Assembly (NCBI RefSeq): GCF_013368755.1
Contig: NC_049564.1
Location: 318,001-382,000 of the forward strand
Direction: 5' to 3'
Source: Talaromyces rugulosus
Lineage: Eukaryota; Ascomycota; Eurotiomycetes; Eurotiales; Trichocomaceae
DNA length: 64,000 bases
Part shown: positions 11,221-22,942 of the stretch, in pieces
Layout: the number at the start of each line of letters is the position of its first letter
Position numbering within the stretch: the first letter of the stretch is position 1
Translations under genes and position numbers: made by a program
The notes under the pieces: model-generated
Seen by the model: only the letters and a program-made list of their open reading frames with translations
Databases searched by the model: none
What the model was told of the DNA's origin: nothing

Positions 11221-11451
11221 TTATTTGGTGCTCATGCAGTCTTCGGGACCCGCGTAAAAATGGTAACCCCTAGTCATTTTTTCAACCAAATGATATGTAG
11301 CTAGTCGTGTTAGGGCTGCCACCGTGCCACGGCCCCCAATAATAGTAAGAGGAATTGCAGGCTTACCGTCTTCCTTCAGCCACCACACACTACTGTTTTT
11401 CGTGAAATTGCTTGTTATTTCGTCAGTCGCAAAAAATTCATACCATTGCAT
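11221..11451 (-). pseudogene. Possible gene remnant, family not recognised
   Basis: Open frame of about 76 codons from an ATG. It has balanced, globular-protein-like composition (SSVWWLKEDGKPAIPLTIIG...YHLVEKMTRGYHFYAGPEDC). Upstream of it the frame is closed within about 40 nt and no clear splice partner is seen. It could be the last exon of a decayed gene. No function is proposed. Confidence 0.25.
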
Positions 11452-13120
11452 ATTCTTCACTGAACATACGCATTTCCTAGTCTATAATTCCTATCTCTTT
11501 CGTATACAAGAACTCGACATTTAGAGCAGCCAATAGGAGAAGCCGATATTGAAGATTTCTCCATCAGGCTAATCCTATAGTAGACAATGCTACAGCTATT
11601 TTAGATTTAGCTGTATCCACTTGGATCGTGAATGCCGGCAATCCCAAGACAAGCAGTCAACTTCATTGCCATTTGCCCATGCAAAAAAAAGCAATGGAGA
11701 CAATTAGACAGGTCAAGTTGTAGCCCAATGCGAAAGCTCCTGCTCTAGTCAGTGCTGTACAGAGAACTCTGTACGTAAAAATAAATTCACAATTCTATTA
11801 TTGATCTACGGGAGTACTCGTACCCTGTAACTGACTCAACATCAAAGAAGATCACCCTTGCAGGAAAATAATAACGATACTAGTAATCACCGATCAACCT
11901 ACGTCCACTATCCACAACTCCATAATTTCATGTACACACAATTTCGAGCCTCTGGCCCCTTCACGTTCCCACCCTACATATCTGCATGGCCACCCCATCT
12001 CGATGCCAAGGAAGCCCATATTCTTCTCCTGCAATCGAGACCACGCCAAGTCTCACCTAACTAGGGGTTGGTCCTCGAGACGACCAAAGGCACGTATGGA
12101 GTCTACTGACTCAAACAGCCTATAAACCCGGAAACCGTTGTTAATCTAACTTAGCGCGGCATGCATTGGCACCTTGGCATTCATTCGCTATCGTCTGATT
12201 TTCTACGTATAGGCTAGTCTGGAACAGTGCGTAACATAAAAAAGAATCCACTTAACTTCTTATCTCTCTTAAGGATCGCGGCTCGTGCTGCGTTGTGACT
12301 CTCGCTCGGCTTTTGTCTTGGCTTTGTGTACCTTTTTTTTTGTCGCTTTATCGTTATTACCGGACCAATGAATTTCAGCGGTGTCGCGATATTATTATCT
12401 ATCTTGCCGCGGTTTCCGTAGTAATCAGTAACCTTATTAGCATTGATTAGTTTCAGTTTCCCTTTTTTTTCCTTTTTTTTGGAATTCTGGAGCCGCTTAG
12501 CACCTCTTCCTGGACTTGCCTTTGAAGTCTGTAGTGCTGTCACTTCGAGGACAAAAAGGTCAGTAAGGCAAGCCTATTCTGTTTTATTACTGCTCTTCGC
12601 GTTCAGTCCGCTAAACTTTAATAATGTGATTAAATTAACAAAGCCACCCCCAAATGTGTAGATATATCGGAAAAAAATAGCCGACAAGTCAATTTGCAAA
12701 GCCACACTAGGTATATTTGTTCCATCAATCGCTTGTTTCTACAGGATGATACTCCCAGTCAGTATCAATTGATACATATATGTATATGTTATTAGCTTCG
12801 ACGATTACATCAATGCAACATTTGAAAAGCCAATGGAGATGTTCAATGTCCTCCCTTGGCCCAATTACATAAGTACATACACTCAATCCTAGCTAACAGG
12901 ATTCTTACGAAAATCCTTCAAGTTGCTTGACTTAGGACTAACGTTAGTCATGAATTAATTCTTGTGTCTTAAACCTAATACTGCTATCTTCAGCTCCGAA
13001 TCATATGGCCCATCCGGGGTCCGTCTTCTAGAGCGGATCCGGAGCCAATACCGTTCTAACTACTATCTATTATTTTGATATCAATTTGATACATTGATGT
13101 ATGGAATTGTTCATAGAACT

Positions 13121-15044
13121 CTAGAGATTTCGGCTCTTCCGCTCAGTAAATACAAGCTGCAAGCCTCGACCGTGGACGAGTGTGAAAACGTCCTGATGAC
13201 CCTCCTGAAAATCCTCATGCGTCTGTTCCTTTGCCAAAGTCACATCGTATCGCGATAGCAAGTCTACGGTAACACGTCGCATCTCCATCAGAGCAAGCTG
13301 TTTTCCGACACATGCAAACGACCCTAGAGATTTATTGTTAGAATATGAGATTACACCATGGTTGTTTCTAGAGGGAGTGTATCTGTAACTTACCACTCCC
13401 AAACGGAATGTACGCAGATCTATCCTTGACGAGTTCCGGCTGAGTGGTCCAGCGCTCCGGAATAAACTTCGTTGGCTGAGCAAAGCAGCGTTCGTCTAAC
13501 GATATAGAATTTAGCGATATCTTAGCGAAATTCGCGATGGAAAACTTACCTCTAAAGAGCGTGTGCAAAGGCATCTGCACGATACAGTCACCGGGAATAT
13601 AGACATCATCTAACCTAATTCCCTGTGGAGGTGTGACTCTCTGCATACCTGACGGCAATGGCGGATGTAAACGAAGTGTTTCGTCGATGGTGGCGCTGAG
13701 AAGTGGCATATGAGCCAAGTCTCGATATGTCGAGTGATTAACAACGTCTATCTCAGACTGGAGTTTCGCTGTCCATGTTGGCGAGCTCGCAAGTTCATAA
13801 AACAGATTTGTCAGTGTTGCTGCCGTTGTGTCACTATTTTTTTTATAAAAAAAATTAGTGAGAATTTATACAATGCACATATAGGCAAGGACTACACACC
13901 TCCCAGCGACGACGGCCAGGTCGGCATCGCCATGTAGAAACAATTTGCCCTTTTCCGTCTGTTCTCCTGTTCGGAACTCTTTCAAGAGCCAAGTAAAAAT
14001 ATCTGGTTCATCTGGTTCATTCTGGTTTTCACATCAGGGTCAGCTCGTGTCAATCTCTCTAGAGTAGGGGCAAGTAACCTTGCTTCGAGTATCCACCTGC
14101 TCATAGAGCCATTTCCAAAATGCAGTGTAGCTGTTATTCAATCCCGGTATCATTTTGAAGAAAGGAATAAACCACATCACATGGAGAAAAGGTCCAAGGG
14201 ACTGAAGGTCATTGTGCAACGTAGACAGCATATAAGAATCTTGCCCAGTAACAAGCATCTCAAATGATTTTCCAAAGGTCAAGTCTCCCATAATGTCGAA
14301 GCTATAATAATTAAACCAGCGGCCCATGTCGATTGCTTGGCCAACTTGGTCGGACACAGCTGAGAGCAACTGCGAACTGTATTTTGATACGCGGTGTTCG
14401 TAATCTCGAAGAGCTATTATCAACAGGTTAACGTAGTCTCGACGATTAAAGGGTGGGAAATTACCACTTGTGCTAAATGCATGGTCCCAAGTCCTTCGGC
14501 GTCGAGCGTGTCGCTTCTTATCCCTATCAGAGTGTAGTGAAATAAATGGCTGCACCCCATCGTAGAAGGGTCCTTTTGTTGTTTTCGAGGGAGGACCGTA
14601 GATGGACAGTACCGCTCGCGGGTCTGCAACGGACAACTCCCTAGGTCCCACGCGCACATAATCACCATACTGCTGATGAAGGTTCTCAATCTCTTTGAAT
14701 TTGTGAAATTTCTTGGCTGACAAGTAAGTCGCATAGAAGGCCGTGATACCGGCTAGGATAGGCCCTGGAAACTTTCGCAGCCGGTGAAAAAACACCCGGT
14801 ATATGAAAATGCTACTGAAGAGACCAGCAATGTGACATATCAAAGACTGGAATAATGGACCAGCACCCACCTGGAATTCCGTCACACTAGGCAGTACTAA
14901 TCCGACGGCCACAAAGGCCAAGTACCAAGCAACGATGACTGGTGCGCTCTGATCCCACTCTCCGTGCCGAAGGACTAAGAGATGAAGAGCAACACCACTA
15001 ACTATGCTTGAAAGACTCGGGAATTGAGCTATGAGAGACGACAT
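13121..15044 (-). CDS. Cytochrome P450 monooxygenase
   Basis: Six-exon model, minus strand: 15044-14465, 14413-14079, 14021-13900, 13833-13550, 13495-13394 and 13323-13121, about 541 residues. The introns are 51-70 nt, and all junctions keep phase. The N-terminus has two or three membrane helices, then the Pro-rich hinge LRKFPGPILAG, so it sits in the ER membrane. The I-helix motif AGSDTTAAT spans intron 3. The K-helix ETLRLHPP and the PERW motif are present. The heme-ligand loop PFGSGSFACVGKQLALMEMR spans the last intron, and its Cys binds heme iron. The position that is usually Arg/His in this loop is Phe, as in some fungal families. The layout resembles tryprostatin-hydroxylase-like P450s; the substrate is unknown. 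No biosynthetic partner lies next to it. Confidence 0.9.
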
Positions 15045-15951
15045 GATGGCAAATGCATGGCCTTGGAGAGAACAAACTTGCGCGAGAGGGCCTCAATATA
15101 AACACAGCTGGGAGCGTCGATCCCTAACCCTCACTGACCCAAGGCTCAGGGTCAGCATTGTGCAACATATTGGTTTTCACATTATTACTACGTAGGCACT
15201 AATAATTTAAGCTTGTTTGCTTTTAGAGGAGATCCCTTGCCGATAATATGATTGGCTGCTGGCGAAATATTGGATCGGGGGATCCGAAACAAAACCATGG
15301 CTCAGGCCCTGTCCTAATTCGGTACGACCAATGAGTGGTCCCAAAAACAAATAGCCCCGCACAGCCTTAGATCGTTCGGCAATTCAGTCCCCATCGATCG
15401 AGAACTCCAGCCAATCCAATCTCCAGCATGGGGTGAGTATTACCAGGATTAGGGAACACCCTAACCTAGTTTAGTTGGTGCATATATGGCCGATCTGAAC
15501 AATTCTTAACATCGAGGCTTTGCCAATCACTTCGGCGATAGCTGTTGGTCGCTTCTAATAATTTGAACTAGCTCACCACTATTTGAGTTGCCACCATTGA
15601 GCCCGTTCCAATAATACCACGAAAAGAGTATGTCATTTTCATCCCCAAGACTTTAAATGCGCTCCAGAGATCCACTGTTACCTTCAAATGTTTAATTCAG
15701 TGTCTCAGGCTATGGTGGCTATTGATTATTATTTATGTTCTGTCTTTCCTTTATTGATTCGCGTTTCTTTTTCTATCAAATTTTATTAAGTGATAGTGGC
15801 ACTAATCAAGGCCCTACTCGTCAAATTTCCAAGGATTATGACAAATGCAATAGTCACATGTTGCGACCAATATTGACGATGATCAAGAACCACGCTCACT
15901 AGCTAAGGAAATATTTACTAGTATTATTATTTACAAGAAAAGTATTAATCA
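15045..15951. other. Intergenic region upstream of the P450
   Basis: Contains the P450 promoter (TATA-like TTTATATT on the minus strand near 15095) and the 3' end of the ankyrin gene. No other gene is seen. Confidence 0.5.
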
Positions 15952-17123
15952 TCACGGAAATTCACAATACTCTTCAAGCAATCCAATCAATCCTTCGTTT
16001 CCATTAAACTTGACCAGCCGAAGATCTTGGGAATCTGGCAAAACGCCTTGCTCGATCAGTAGTCGTACTATGCCTAAATTGGGCTGCATCTGGCGCACTG
16101 CCATTCTCATCGTGCTGCGGCGGCTGGTGGGTTCCGAAAGCTTGGGATCTGCCCCTCCTTGCTCAATCAGGAGTCTCGTGACTTTTTCGTGGCCCTCCTC
16201 GATCGCTTTGAAGAGCGCCCTTTGGCAGTAGAAGGATCTCCGAAATTGAGGGCCCATGTTAAGTAAAAGCTCGACCATCTCTGCATCGCCCCGCTCTGCG
16301 GCAGGGACCAGCCCATCCAGATAAATAGAATTTGGGTCAGCGCCACTCTCAAGAAGCAGTCTTGCTATTTCAGTCTGATGTTTTCTTATTGCACCTTCCA
16401 GGGCTGATTGGGCACGAGTTCCGGCTTTAACATCCGCACCATGTTCAAGCAATAATTTGACCGTCTCCAAATTCCCATTCGATGCAGCTAGGGAAAGAGG
16501 CGGGGTCCAGGTCTTAATACCGCGCGTTCTTTTGAAATCTATATCCGCACCTCGGCTGAGCATGCGTAATAGGATTCCATTTTGTCCATGGGTAGCTGCT
16601 GCTGCAAGGGTCTCATTTACCTGGATGGACAGCATTGCAGAGGTCTCGCTGTTTTTGGCAAGTTCGGTTAACAGGAACTCGACCATTTCCTCATTATTTT
16701 CTCTCACGGCGAGGCCAAGCGGACTATCTTCGGTAGCGGGGCCCTTGCTCGCTGGTGAGGCTTGGGAGTGGAAACCTGCCAACAATTACAAGAGCCATTA
16801 GTTGTCGGGAACGAAAATGGGAAGGGCAAAGGAAATAATATCAACTAACTATGGTAAATGTTCAACAGGTTATTTGCATTGACGCTAAATGCAAGTTTAC
16901 TTATTGGCGCTCCCTCGGCAAGAAGCCTCTTCATCACGACCAAGTCACCCTTTTTCGCCGCCCATGGAAGTGCCGTACTTCCACGATACTTGATATTGTA
17001 TCGATACAGCGTGTGATGAAGGAGGTGGTAGAATTGTCGATTTACCAGCGTCAGGCTATAAGGGGAACCTATATGGTGAGCAATATATAGGATTATTTCA
17101 TTCGGCAGTTGAAGTAGAGACAT
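15952..17123 (-). CDS. F-box and ankyrin-repeat protein
   Basis: Two exons on the minus strand: 17123-16850 and 16775-15952, about 365 residues. The 74-nt intron starts GTTAGT and ends GGCAG. The N-terminus has an F-box-like helix set (LLQLPNEIILYIAHHIG...LTLVNRQFYHLL). At least five ankyrin repeats follow, e.g. TPPLSLAASNGNLETVKLLLEHGADV and ALEGAIRKHQTEIARLLLESGADP. Proteins of this plan are greatly expanded in filamentous ascomycetes. They are presumed to link a target bound by the repeats to an SCF ubiquitin ligase; the target is unknown. Confidence 0.85.
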
Positions 17124-18321
17124 TATTCCTGCCAGAGATAATGTTCGTCTTGTGAACTATTTATGGTGTAAAGTGGCGTGGTGTGTGCCTTGACTCTTGA
17201 GACATTAGCGGACTAAACCAACATGGGATTAGTCGCGTTCCAATAAGCGCAAATGTCTTAAGAGTCAAGACATGAATGTACATCATCGTCGTGTATAGGA
17301 CAGGGACCAGATTCGCGAGTCGAATAAAACTTATTCACTCATTTCACAGCTAAAGACGAAGAAAAAGTGAATATTCTGATCCATAAGTAGAAAAGAAGAC
17401 AAAGGGTTGTCAATTTTTCAAGATGCGGATATCCCATCCACATGTAAGTTTCAAATTAAGCTCTCGATCAGAAAGATTGACAAACAAACCCCTTTAGCAT
17501 GATATCGATTATAGGCAAGATACAACTACAGGCCAGGCGTCAACAGCTTGAGTCCAAATTTAATACCGCTACAAACTGCTTCGGACCCGGAAATTTCCCG
17601 ATTAGGGTTTGACCGAGCCCTAACGTCCAAGGCTTCCGCCTCGCTGTTATTATTTGCATTAAGTACATCGGTTGAGGCCAGGGCAGATAGTCTTAAAATA
17701 GCAAGTCTTTTTTTATCTCCGCAATGATGGGATGGATTCTTCTCCCTCTGGCTATAAGCCGCCGACTGCCCGCCACGGGCGCGTTCAACATTTGGGCGCC
17801 AACTGATTGGCCCATATTGGCTCTAAAAGAACAATGCATGCGCTAGCACACGACGCGACCATTCTACTGCAGCTGATTGCACAGATGCAACACAAGTCAC
17901 AGACCCCAGCATTGCAGATCGTAAAGAGTCGTCGAGATCCGATCCAATCGCAGCATCGGAAGCACGGCAATTAACTGGGTATTTCTATGGTAGATGACTA
18001 CATGAAACCACTAATTATGCGGCAGTCCGGTTTATCGCTACATCTTCTAATTCAATGTTACTTTTCATTTGCTAAGCGTAGTACACTTATCCCGAATAAG
18101 GAGCGCCCAGCAGAGGCTGTTCTATGAAAAGCAATAATCGATCCACGTCGCGTATGTGCTGAGAAACTACGGCCCTAAATAAAAATGATCGCCTCTCCCC
18201 CGCTTTTGATAATGAGATTTATTAAGTTATGTTTATATACATCGATCCATTCTTCTTTTTTGTTCTTTTTATGACGTGATGTTATTTTCCCTATTTTCCC
18301 TTTTTAGCAGTCTCCTTCGAC
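17124..18321. other. Intergenic region between divergent genes
   Basis: About 1.2 kb between the ankyrin gene (minus) and the broken DUF3176 gene (plus). Only promoter-like sequence is expected. No protein or RNA gene is recognised. Confidence 0.5.
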
Positions 18322-20609
18322 ATGACCACTCCGAATTACGAATCTCTACGGCGCATGCCGGTTCAACCCAGCTTCTCGCATAATAACAATAATGATTTAT
18401 TCCCGCCATACTATTCCCACTCGCGGGATTCGAGCAGAGCTCGCTCCGATACTTCTACTTCTTCTTCGGGAACTACAGAAGCTGCACCTCTTCCAGTGTC
18501 GTCCGTTAAAGACACGATCCGTGCTGGTGCTCACAGCGTGGAAAAAACAAAAGGATCCAATGGGAAATCAAAAAACCGAGGATTTTCACATTTCTTCTTG
18601 GAAGTACTCCCTCGCGGCTAGTCTATCGAGATACTTTCATGCATCATGAGCCTGGCTGCTCTTGTTGCTATAATCATCGTTCTCAAGGAGTATGATCAAA
18701 AATCGATGCCGTCATGGCCACTTGGAATCACGCTCAATACATTACTTGCTTTTTTGACTGCCATTAGCCAGGCTGGGTTTGTCAATCCGGTGTTTCAAGG
18801 CCTTTCTCAAATGAAGTGGAATTGGTTTGTCGACAAAGATAGACCGTTAGCGGACTTTCAGAAGTTTGACAATGCCAGCCGAGGCTCATGGGGTAGCATT
18901 TTACTTGTTTTTAGTATGAAAGGCAGGTGAGTTCTCTTTAGTCGCTCTTTCTTTTTCTCTTCTTCTCTTCTTCTCTCGCTACATTTTTCAAGGGGTGTGC
19001 TAAAGAGGTGATGATAGGCTATCGGTTTTAATGGCCGCAGTGATCTTGGTCAGCTCGACAGTCACATCGACAATCACGCAGGCAGTGTTAAATCAAGGCA
19101 TGCGATACATTCCTGGCGAGGGAATTGCTCATATCTACAACATGATAAATGACACCGGTTAGTTTCTCCGTTGCCTTCCAGTATTTAACGAATTTAATAT
19201 TCAAGTCATGAGACTGATATCCAACCACATGTATATAGGCATTGTTGAGTCACCGACATGGATCACCAGCAATATAATGAGCGCAATTTTCACCCCAACT
19301 AATTCAACAATTCTCGAATATACCCAGCCGATATGTACTACTGGCAACTGCAAATTTCCTATTTTTAGTTCCCTTGCAGTGTGTGTTGACACAAATGATA
19401 TCACAGACAAGCTCATCATCGAGGAAACTGCCGAGATATACTGCACACAGGCCATTAATGAAACGAACAAATGGGAGCCTTTGACCTGGCCGGCTCCAGT
19501 CTGCCACAACTACACCCGAGCGGGGCTTTCTCAAGATAAATACGTCTATCTAACTCCTTGGGAAGAGAGCCCTCTAAACTCTTCTAATATATTTGTCTCG
19601 GATCATTTTTATGGTGACGACAACTTGGATACTTGGGACAGACTTTACACTTTTTCCAACCAAAGTTTTGCTTACAATGGAATATTGGGGACTCAGATTA
19701 TATACGTCAACCAATCCGATGCAGCTTCAGAGTTGTCGCCTACAAAAGACAACATTACACTCTTTATGCCTTACACTCGAGCGGTGGAAGCCTTGTTTTA
19801 TATGTGTGTCGAAACTTATAATGTAACAGTGGTCAATGGAACGACCAGTACCAATGTGACCGGGACCACCAAACATACGACTGACTTTCTTCCATGGGGG
19901 TTTATAGATGGTGGAAAGCCAAACATACAATACAACAGGACTTTTACGGTGGATGGTCACAATTACACTTACGCCGAAGCAAGCGTAACCATACCCCAGG
20001 TACTTGACAACATCGTTACCGGGGCGTTCTACACCAACCAAAATTTAGATGGATTATCCGGCATGACACCTTACAGCTACGCTCTCGGCCAATCGCTTTA
20101 TACGAATTCCACTTTTATTAATGTGACGGGTGTCGAGAGGGACCAAATTATGCGCCAGAATATCGAAAATTTGCTTGGGAATATGGCCAGAGGAATGACA
20201 AACTGGTAAGCTGCTCATCTTTATCGGCACTAGTCTATTAATTACTCACTCGTCCTCTCTAAGGTTTCGTTCGGTCTATCCGTCACCTGTACAAGGCCAA
20301 AACTACGTATCCGATACATACGTTATCGTCAGGTGGCCTTTCATTGCCTGCTTAGCTATACAAGTGATTTTTTCTATTATATTTCTCGGTTGGATTATGC
20401 TTGACACTAGGATGCGAAAAATTGGAATCTTGAAAGAGTCCGCATTAGCAGCACTCTTTGCTATTCCCGCAGAAGACAGAGCAACATTGGACAACAGGCT
20501 CTCTACGGTGAATGATGAGAAAGATTCAATTGGACAGGTTGGAAACACTTCGACCGCAAACTTGGCCAAGGGGCCTTATGGGCAGTGGAATTTGACATTG
20601 GCCAGGTAG
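18322..20609 (+). pseudogene. DUF3176 membrane protein gene with one in-frame TAG
   Basis: Four exons fit: 18322-18926, 19018-19157, 19239-20205 and 20264-20609. The phases agree and would encode about 685 residues, except that codon 100 is TAG (18619-18621). Reading on in the same frame gives PRG-stop-SIEILSCIMSLAAL, while the paralogue at 32589-34706 has PRGWSTEVISSV. The stop therefore replaces a conserved Trp at the edge of the first membrane helix. The rest is intact: two helices in exon 1, a third in exon 2, a large lumenal or extracellular domain with many N-x-S/T sites and an ICTTGNCKFP motif, and a C-terminal helix. The role of DUF3176 proteins is unknown. Options are a young pseudogene, a sequencing error, recoding or RNA editing. 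Translation would otherwise end after 99 residues; an ATG at 18646 could restart. Confidence 0.8.
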
Positions 20610-21342
20610 TTTGAGCCCAGCCAGAGGTGCTCAAAGTGTCTATAAAGGATGTGTACTTAGATATGCTGTGTCAACTGGATCAAAATTGGGCTTTATATCC
20701 ATCAATGGTCTTTTACCTATCGACCCACTGAGATGTGTTTCGTTGCCAGTCTATGAGAGCCATAAATATCCAAAACATCGCTCAACATTGAACGTCCATA
20801 AGGCAAACCCACATGCAGCTCAATATGATTACATGTGTAACGTTTCGTCAAGTCAAGTCGTGGGTGTTTTTTATGGTAGTATTTAGATCCCTTTGGCTAA
20901 AGCAAGACTGGTCATATAATACATTGAACATAAGATGGAAGACACAAGATTAAGCTCCCAGTCACAAGTGGTGCATCACCACCTGATTCCATCATGCAAT
21001 ACATCGCGTAATGAACAGTCAGAATATCACATAATTTTGTCAAACACAAGAGTTGTTGAGATACACAAAGTATTAGAAGCATCAGGTATCAATTGGAATG
21101 CAGGCGAGAGCCCCTAGGCACGGAATGTCGAATATGAAGGACGAAAATTTCGGTGCCTTAGGACAACCGTTTTTGAAGAAAATATATAACATGGACATGC
21201 CCACGCAGCGCTATGCGATGTAATTGAAAACAAAAATGTGGGTCTAAGGTATTGAACAAGAATGTACGGTTTGGTATAATAAAAGCGCAACGGTGGGGGT
21301 ATCATGGGAACCGGAAGGTCCATGGTGAGTCGTAAATCTTGT
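20610..21342. other. Convergent intergenic region
   Basis: Lies between the 3' ends of the DUF3176 copy and the FHA gene. Only short, unconvincing open frames are seen. Confidence 0.5.
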
Positions 21343-22942
21343 CTACTTTGGTTTTCGCCAGAAGTATTGCTATAAAGTATTAATAAATAATTCAAATCGT
21401 CAATACTGCACGGTGTATATTTACCTTGTGCTGCTTTCTGCAGTTTCGTAAACCGGGTTTCCGTAGATCATTGACAACAGCTTGTCGGCGCATTTGGTCT
21501 TCATCAAAGTCGGGGATGTAGTAGAATTCGCTTTCCAGTGCCTTTCCAGCGGCATCCTTCCCTTCTCGTATGACCTCACCGATACATTTCGAATCTTCAA
21601 GGAGGGTGCGGAGCTCGCCTCGGGAGAAGAGTTCAGCCGAAGTTTTCTCATCTTTCCATAGTGATGTGGGCAAGTTCTGCAGGATGGTTGAGAAAGGAGT
21701 TGATGATAGACGAGAAAAGGCGAGTTGGTTGGCGGCATGGTTCTGGATTGAAGCAATGGCTGCCTTTCTCCCTTCGTCTACCTTTGTTTCCTCTTCCCTT
21801 GTTTCTTTGGTCGAGGTTGTGGCTGCGAGAGATTGCGGAGGGGAATCCACTGGTCGAAGCGGCTCTAATTGGGGACGAGAGACACGGGGTCTTGTTGGCG
21901 AGTCCCCTGCGCGAAACGACGCCATACGAGGCAACAGGTTTTCGCCGAATGGACCGAAAGAATGAACAATGGGGTCGTTTTCCTCATCATGGTCAGAGAA
22001 GTCATCATAAGACTGACACAACTCGCTCAAGGCACTGTGTTGTGAGCTGCTCGATGCTCCCAAAACTGGTGGATGTGATTCAACAGGTTCTTTCTCATCC
22101 CCTTCGACGAACGTGGGCGAGTTATTATCCTCATAAATAGTGATAGTACTCTGTATCCGACTTGGACTTAGTAAGGGAGACGACGGTGGAATTCTAGACC
22201 GGACCGCAGGTGACGGCGAAACCGGCGATACAAGGCGATGTTGTTCCTTCAAGGGGCTGCCAGGACCGTTAAGGCGCGGCTGAGGGTTTCGTTGAGGAGA
22301 GCTCTCCTCCCAGGCTTGGTCAGACTCAGCCGAAGAGGAACCTTTGCGGTCATTCCGTGGCCATTGAACAAGCACACGGGCATCATGCACGTCGATCATT
22401 ACATCCGCGTCTTTGATGTCAGACGAGAACGTCTTCCCTTTAGCCAGATCATATTTTTTCCCTTGGCAATGCAACTTGATGCCGTTCCACCCTGTACACA
22501 CGATCTCGACGCGGTCACGATCAAATGGGTTTCCGGCAGGCTTGTAAGCAGCCGTTACGTGTACACGAGATATCAATCGATTTGCAGAGAGTTGATGATG
22601 GCACGACGCGCTCGATCTTCCCATGAGCAACGGCTCGCCAGACTCGGGAAGTATCAATGTTGGGACGGTGGACAAGGGAGCGCGTTCAGAGGTCGAAAAC
22701 ACGCTACGTTGCAGCGTTGGCCGCGTCGACGGCAAGTGAGGAGGAGACGAAGACAGTATATGTGTCGACGAGGTGGGCACCGGGGTTGGATAGTCCCCCG
22801 CGTCTCGTGCCAGTCGTTTCTGTGGTCGAGGAAGAGATGGTGACGAGCTGAGTGGCTCGAAGGCGGGCAGCAGTGAAGCTGGACGCTTCATGCCCGCAGC
22901 TGGGCCACCGAGGGACGAGGCCCTAGGAGGGGACGATTCCAT
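21343..22942 (-). CDS. FHA-domain protein, Tos4/Plm2-like
   Basis: Two exons, minus strand: 22942-21425 and 21369-21343, about 514 residues. The 55-nt intron (GTAAAT...TTATAG) leads to a 27-nt last exon giving KQHK-QYFWRKPK, which fits as a natural C-terminus. The N-terminal 80 residues are Ser/Pro-rich and disordered. The FHA domain at about 90-190 shows LLMGRSS...NRLISRVHVTA and WNGIKLHCQGK, the GR, SxxH-like and NG landmarks of phosphothreonine binding. A long Ser/Pro/acidic linker precedes a conserved C-terminal block. Yeast Tos4 and Plm2 are G1/S-regulated chromatin-associated FHA proteins active in DNA-damage and checkpoint responses; orthology is inferred from layout. MCB-like boxes lie upstream. 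Confidence 0.75.

Larger units (their letters stand above)
9826..13120. other. Gene-poor 3.3-kb region
   Basis: No convincing gene. About 10.0-10.8 kb is GC-rich, while the rest is AT-rich. There is an A16 run followed by a GA tract at 10951-10987. Two open frames, 11221-11451 and 12214-12543 (both minus), have protein-like composition but no recognised family and may be remnants. The last part contains the 3' end of the P450 gene. Confidence 0.45.

Noticed and set aside
21570..22843. Several plus-strand open frames opposite the FHA gene
   Set aside because: Antisense shadows of a well-supported coding exon; no family features.
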